Below, piece after piece: positions 46,955-50,485 of a DNA stretch of 50,485 bases. The translations under genes were made by a program, and so were the position numbers. The stretch covers positions 1 through 50,485 of the forward strand of contig JADLBM010000006.1 of assembly GCA_020847715.1 (NCBI GenBank). Reading direction: 5' to 3'. Within the stretch, counting starts at the first letter, position 1. Each line of letters opens with the position of its first letter. The DNA comes from Candidatus Yanofskyibacteriota bacterium (GTDB lineage: Bacteria > Patescibacteriota > Minisyncoccia > 2-02-FULL-40-12 > GWA2-44-9). The notes beneath the pieces are model-generated. The model was not told the origin of the DNA, did not search any database, and saw only the letters and a program-made list of their open reading frames with translations.

Positions 46955-47655
46955 TGGCTTCCGGAACTCTCTTCATCGTTGCGACTCCCATCGGGAATCT
47001 TCAGGACATCACGTTCCGTGCTGTTGAGGTGCTCACGGCGGCGGATGCGATTTTCTGCGAAGACACGCGGGTAACCGCAAAACTGCTTGCCCACCTTAAG
47101 ATTCAGAAGCCGCTCTTTGCGTACCATCAGCACAGCGACGAGAAGGTTATCGGGCAGGTTGCGGCGACCCTCCGTGAGGGTATGCGCGTGGTACTAGTGA
47201 GCGATGCGGGCACTCCGGGAATCAACGACCCTGGCGGCATGCTCATCGCGCGCCTGCTTGCGGTAGAGCCGACGCTCACGATCGTGCCGATTCCAGGTCC
47301 TAACGCAGCGATTACGGCGCTTTCTGCGAGCGGATTTCCTGCGGGCCGGTTCCAGTACTGGGGTTTCATTCCGCACAAGAAGGGGCGGCAGACGCTCTTC
47401 CGTGAGCTGGCGGCATGCGAAGACACCGTTGTGTTCTATGAGTCGAAGCACCGCATTGGAAAGACGCTCGAACAGGTGCGTGAGGCGTTCGCTGCTGCTG
47501 AAACGCCGGAGCGACCACTGGTAATCGGGCGCGAGCTCACGAAGCAGTTCGAGACATTTTATCGGGGGACGGTGGAACAGGTGCTGCGCGCGCTTCAGGA
47601 GGATGAGACCCTCGGTGAGTTCGTCGTTGTCGTGGGGCCGCGGGGCTGGCACTAA
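46954..47655 (+). CDS. rsmI: 16S rRNA (cytidine(1402)-2'-O)-methyltransferase
   Basis: LFIVATPIGNLQDITFRAVEVLTAADAIFCEDTRVTAKLLAHL; VSDAGTPGINDPG; GTG start. Confidence 0.95.
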   Translation: MASGTLFIVATPIGNLQDITFRAVEVLTAADAIFCEDTRVTAKLLAHLKIQKPLFAYHQHSDEKVIGQVAATLREGMRVVLVSDAGTPGINDPGGMLIARLLAVEPTLTIVPIPGPNAAITALSASGFPAGRFQYWGFIPHKKGRQTLFRELAACEDTVVFYESKHRIGKTLEQVREAFAAAETPERPLVIGRELTKQFETFYRGTVEQVLRALQEDETLGEFVVVVGPRGWH

Positions 47656-47686
47656 GCCAGATTCTGTGGCATGATGCGCCTATTCT

Positions 47687-49171
47687 ATGGCGCGTTTTTA
47701 TATCACGACATCCATTATGTACGCTAACGCGAGTCCGCATGTCGGGTTCGCGCTGGAGATGATCCAAGGGGACGCAATAGCCCGCTATCGCCGCATGATG
47801 GGCGATGAGGTCGCCTTCCTCACGGGGACCGATGAGCACGGAACGAAGGTCATGCGCACCGCGGAGCAGGCCGGTGTCCCGACGCAAGAGTTCGTAGACC
47901 GGATTGCCGGAGAGGTCGGCGCTCTTGCGCGGCGGCTGAACATTTCGAATACCGATTTCATCCGCACCTCTGACAGGGTCCGCCACTGGCCTGCAGCCCA
48001 GCGGATATGGAGGGAAATGGTCGCGCGCGGGGACCTCTATAAGCGCTCCTATGAGGGCTACTACTGCGTCGGTCACGAGGCTTTTATCAAGGAAAGTGAG
48101 CTCGAAGACGGTCTGTGCCCGCTCCATAAGAGCGCTCCGGAGCGACTCAAGGAGGAGAATTGGTTCTTCCGCCTCTCGAAGTACAGGGATGATATTCGAC
48201 GGCGTATCGAATCCGGTGAGCTTGCTATTGTGCCCGAGACGCGGACAAAAGAGCTGCTGAACCTACTTGAGGATGCCGAAGATGTAAGCTTTTCGCGACC
48301 CGCAGAGCAGCTTCCATGGGGAATTCCGGTCCCCGATGACGCAACGCAGACGATGTATGTGTGGGCCGACGCGCTCACGAACTACATCTCAGCGCTCGGG
48401 TACGGCACGGATGAGGCGGGGATGGTGTTTTGGCCCGCGGATGTACACCTTATTGGGAAGGATATTCTCCGGTTTCATGCCATGGTCTGGCCTGCGATGC
48501 TTCTTTCGGCGGGGATGAGCGTCCCGAAAGCAATCTATGTCCACGGATTCATTACGGTAGACGGGCAGAAGATGTCGAAATCACTAGGGAATGTTATCGA
48601 TCCCGTAGCGCTTCTCGAGCAGCAGCCGGCGGATGTCGTTCGGTACTTCATGCTCCGAGAGATTCCGAGTACTGACGACGGGGACTTTTCGTGGAAAAAC
48701 CTCGAAAACCGCTATGTATCAGATCTCGCCAATGGGCTGGGGAATCTTGTCCAGCGCGTCGCCACGCTCATCGAGACGAAGCTTGGTGGGACGCTCGTTA
48801 TCGGGTCATTCGATCAGGAGACGGAGAAGGTGCTTAGCTGGTTGTGGGATACTAAAGGTTATAAAGCGGCGTTCAGCACATTTCGCCTCCACGATGCTCT
48901 TGGGGATGTCTGGACAAGAATCGGAATCGCAAACCAATACCTCAACGACCGCGAGCCGTGGAAGCAGGAGGGGGAGGCGCAGGCGCTCACGCTTCGCGTG
49001 GCGGCGGGCATACTCCTGCATATCGCGTGGCTTCTCCAGCCGTTCATGCCGGAAACGGCGCAGAAGATTGGAGATGTCTTTGGGGCCCCACTTACCGAGG
49101 CGCCTGATCGAGAGGCTACAGTCTCGATTACGAAAGGTGCGCCGCTTTTCCCGCGACCTTCGAAAGAGTAG
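47687..49171 (+). CDS. metG: Methionyl-tRNA synthetase
   Basis: YITTSIMYANASPHVGFALEMIQGDAIARYRRMMGDEVAFLTGTDEHGTKV; KMSKSLGN. Confidence 0.96.
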   Translation: MARFYITTSIMYANASPHVGFALEMIQGDAIARYRRMMGDEVAFLTGTDEHGTKVMRTAEQAGVPTQEFVDRIAGEVGALARRLNISNTDFIRTSDRVRHWPAAQRIWREMVARGDLYKRSYEGYYCVGHEAFIKESELEDGLCPLHKSAPERLKEENWFFRLSKYRDDIRRRIESGELAIVPETRTKELLNLLEDAEDVSFSRPAEQLPWGIPVPDDATQTMYVWADALTNYISALGYGTDEAGMVFWPADVHLIGKDILRFHAMVWPAMLLSAGMSVPKAIYVHGFITVDGQKMSKSLGNVIDPVALLEQQPADVVRYFMLREIPSTDDGDFSWKNLENRYVSDLANGLGNLVQRVATLIETKLGGTLVIGSFDQETEKVLSWLWDTKGYKAAFSTFRLHDALGDVWTRIGIANQYLNDREPWKQEGEAQALTLRVAAGILLHIAWLLQPFMPETAQKIGDVFGAPLTEAPDREATVSITKGAPLFPRPSKE

Positions 49172-49227
49172 GCAATTCGCCGTTTCTGAGTCGTTTCGTT
49201 TTTTGTCGTCCGTGAATAATAAGCAGA

Positions 49228-49974
49228 ATGGAAAAAATTATCGATACACACTGCCACGTGCAGATGCCTCAGTACGATGAAGATAGGGGGGTGGTCATCG
49301 AGCGGGCGCTGGGTGCTGGTATTGGAATGGTTTGTGTTGGAGTAGATTTGCCGTCGAGCCAGGCGGCGATTCGGCTCGCCGAGAAGTATGAAGGTTTATA
49401 TGCCTCGGTGGGACTCCACCCGAACGACAATCTGGATGAGCGATACGACCAGTCGGCGTACGAAGTGCTCGCGAGACATCCGAGGGTGGTTGCGATCGGT
49501 GAGATTGGTCTGGACTACTATCGCGTAACTGACTCGATCTTGAAGGAGCGGCAACGTGAGCGATTCATCCGGCAGCTCGATATGTCGGAGAAGCCGATCA
49601 TCATCCATTGTCGAGATGCGCATGATGATATGCTTCCGCTCCTTGCGGGGCGCACGAATCGAGGAGTTATCCATTCGTTCACGGGAACGGCTGAGCAGGC
49701 GAGAGCATACTGCGCGCTTGGGTGGTACATCGGACTCAATGGCATCGCGACCTTCTCAACAGAGTACCAAGAAATGATTCGCGCGATTCCTGCCGATCGC
49801 TTGCTCTTAGAAACTGATGCTCCGTATCTCGCGTCAGCTCCTCATCGAGGGAAAAGGAATGAGCCTCTCTATATAGAGGGTGTGGGTAACTTCATAGCTG
49901 ATATTCGGGGGGTTCCTCCCGCAGAGCTATTTAGGATGACAACTGAGAACGCAAAGCGCCTATTCGGTATATAG
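49228..49974 (+). CDS. TatD-family metal-dependent DNase/hydrolase
   Basis: IDTHCHVQMPQYDEDR, SVGLHPND, AIGEIGLDYYR, PIIIHCRDAHDD, LLLETDAPYLAS. Confidence 0.95.
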   Translation: MEKIIDTHCHVQMPQYDEDRGVVIERALGAGIGMVCVGVDLPSSQAAIRLAEKYEGLYASVGLHPNDNLDERYDQSAYEVLARHPRVVAIGEIGLDYYRVTDSILKERQRERFIRQLDMSEKPIIIHCRDAHDDMLPLLAGRTNRGVIHSFTGTAEQARAYCALGWYIGLNGIATFSTEYQEMIRAIPADRLLLETDAPYLASAPHRGKRNEPLYIEGVGNFIADIRGVPPAELFRMTTENAKRLFGI

Positions 49975-50048
49975 CAGTATGAATCTCTATATATCATTCA
50001 GTATGAATGATTATGGAGTATAGATATCATAAAGCTTGAATTGTTCGC

Positions 50049-50082
50049 GATCTACCCAGCATCTTCTCGTGCTGGGTAGATC
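50049..50082 (+). terminator. Terminator hairpin
   Basis: GATCTACCCAGCATCTTCTCGTGCTGGGTAGATC. Confidence 0.75.
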
Positions 50083-50190
50083 TTTATTTTGGCGTGAATG
50101 GTGGTCGCTTGGTGGCGCTTTTCGTGAGGAATAGAGCCAGTATTCGTGCTAAAATGGATTGGGGATTTTTATTAGCTCCTCACTGGCTGC

Positions 50191-50485
50191 ATGCGGATAT
50201 TTTTTGATTTTCGACTTGCACAAAAAAGCAGTGGTAGCGCTCCATTGAGACGCGCTGGCATTGTTGCCCTCGTTGCACTCTCTGCTCTCACCCTCGGCGC
50301 CACCGCCGGCTCTCTGACCCCCTCTGCGCTCCCCGCCTCCACCATGCACTCGCTGTCGGAGGTCTACGCATCCATCGCATCTGCTGCCTTCGACTCCTCT
50401 GCGATTACCGCAAACCAGAACGGCTCCCTCATCGCCCAGCTCAAGTACATGAACAACCAGCTCGCTTGGGCCTCTTCCTCCACCG
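50191..50485 (+). CDS. N-terminal fragment of a secreted/surface protein running off the window
   Basis: Hand translation MRIFFDFRLAQKSSGSAPLRRAGIVALVALSALTLGATAGSLTPSALPASTMHSLSEVYASIASAAFDSSAITANQNGSLIAQLKYMNNQLAWASSST; open to the window end. Confidence 0.7.
   Translation, partial: MRIFFDFRLAQKSSGSAPLRRAGIVALVALSALTLGATAGSLTPSALPASTMHSLSEVYASIASAAFDSSAITANQNGSLIAQLKYMNNQLAWASSST

Overview
A 50.5 kb bacterial window that looks like a streamlined Patescibacteria/CPR (Parcubacteria-like) chromosome. This placement is inferred from gene content, compact intergenic spaces and several TrbC/VirB2-like 'T4SS pilin' mini-proteins; it was not tested. Recognisable housekeeping genes: pilB/gspE ATPase, nusA, tig, cysteine desulfurase, rplS, rluA-like, ftsH, beta-CASP nuclease, rpsA, gyrA, hsp20, valS, tsaD, infC-rpmI-rplT, ssrA (tmRNA), smpB, htrA, argS, M16 peptidase, rsmI, metG, tatD. 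I find 11 tRNAs plus tmRNA. The strongest unexplained signal is a set of about 170-190 bp units directly downstream of four different tRNA genes (Lys-CTT, Phe-GAA, a CAT tRNA and initiator fMet). Each unit has a terminator hairpin, then a GC-rich multi-hairpin core, and ends with a copy of the 3' end of its own tRNA. The tRNA-like end is also present as an inverted arm at the start of the core, so the outer stem matches the host tRNA. A related 44-nt palindromic insertion sits in the D-loop of a truncated tRNA-Lys 5' copy, and a separate 80-nt tail repeat follows three tRNA 3' ends. Other points of interest: an orphan 20S-proteasome beta-type peptidase beside an unknown partner gene, a pilin-like array led by a pilin/transglycosylase fusion, an amber-split conserved small protein, and a frameshifted C-rich gene.
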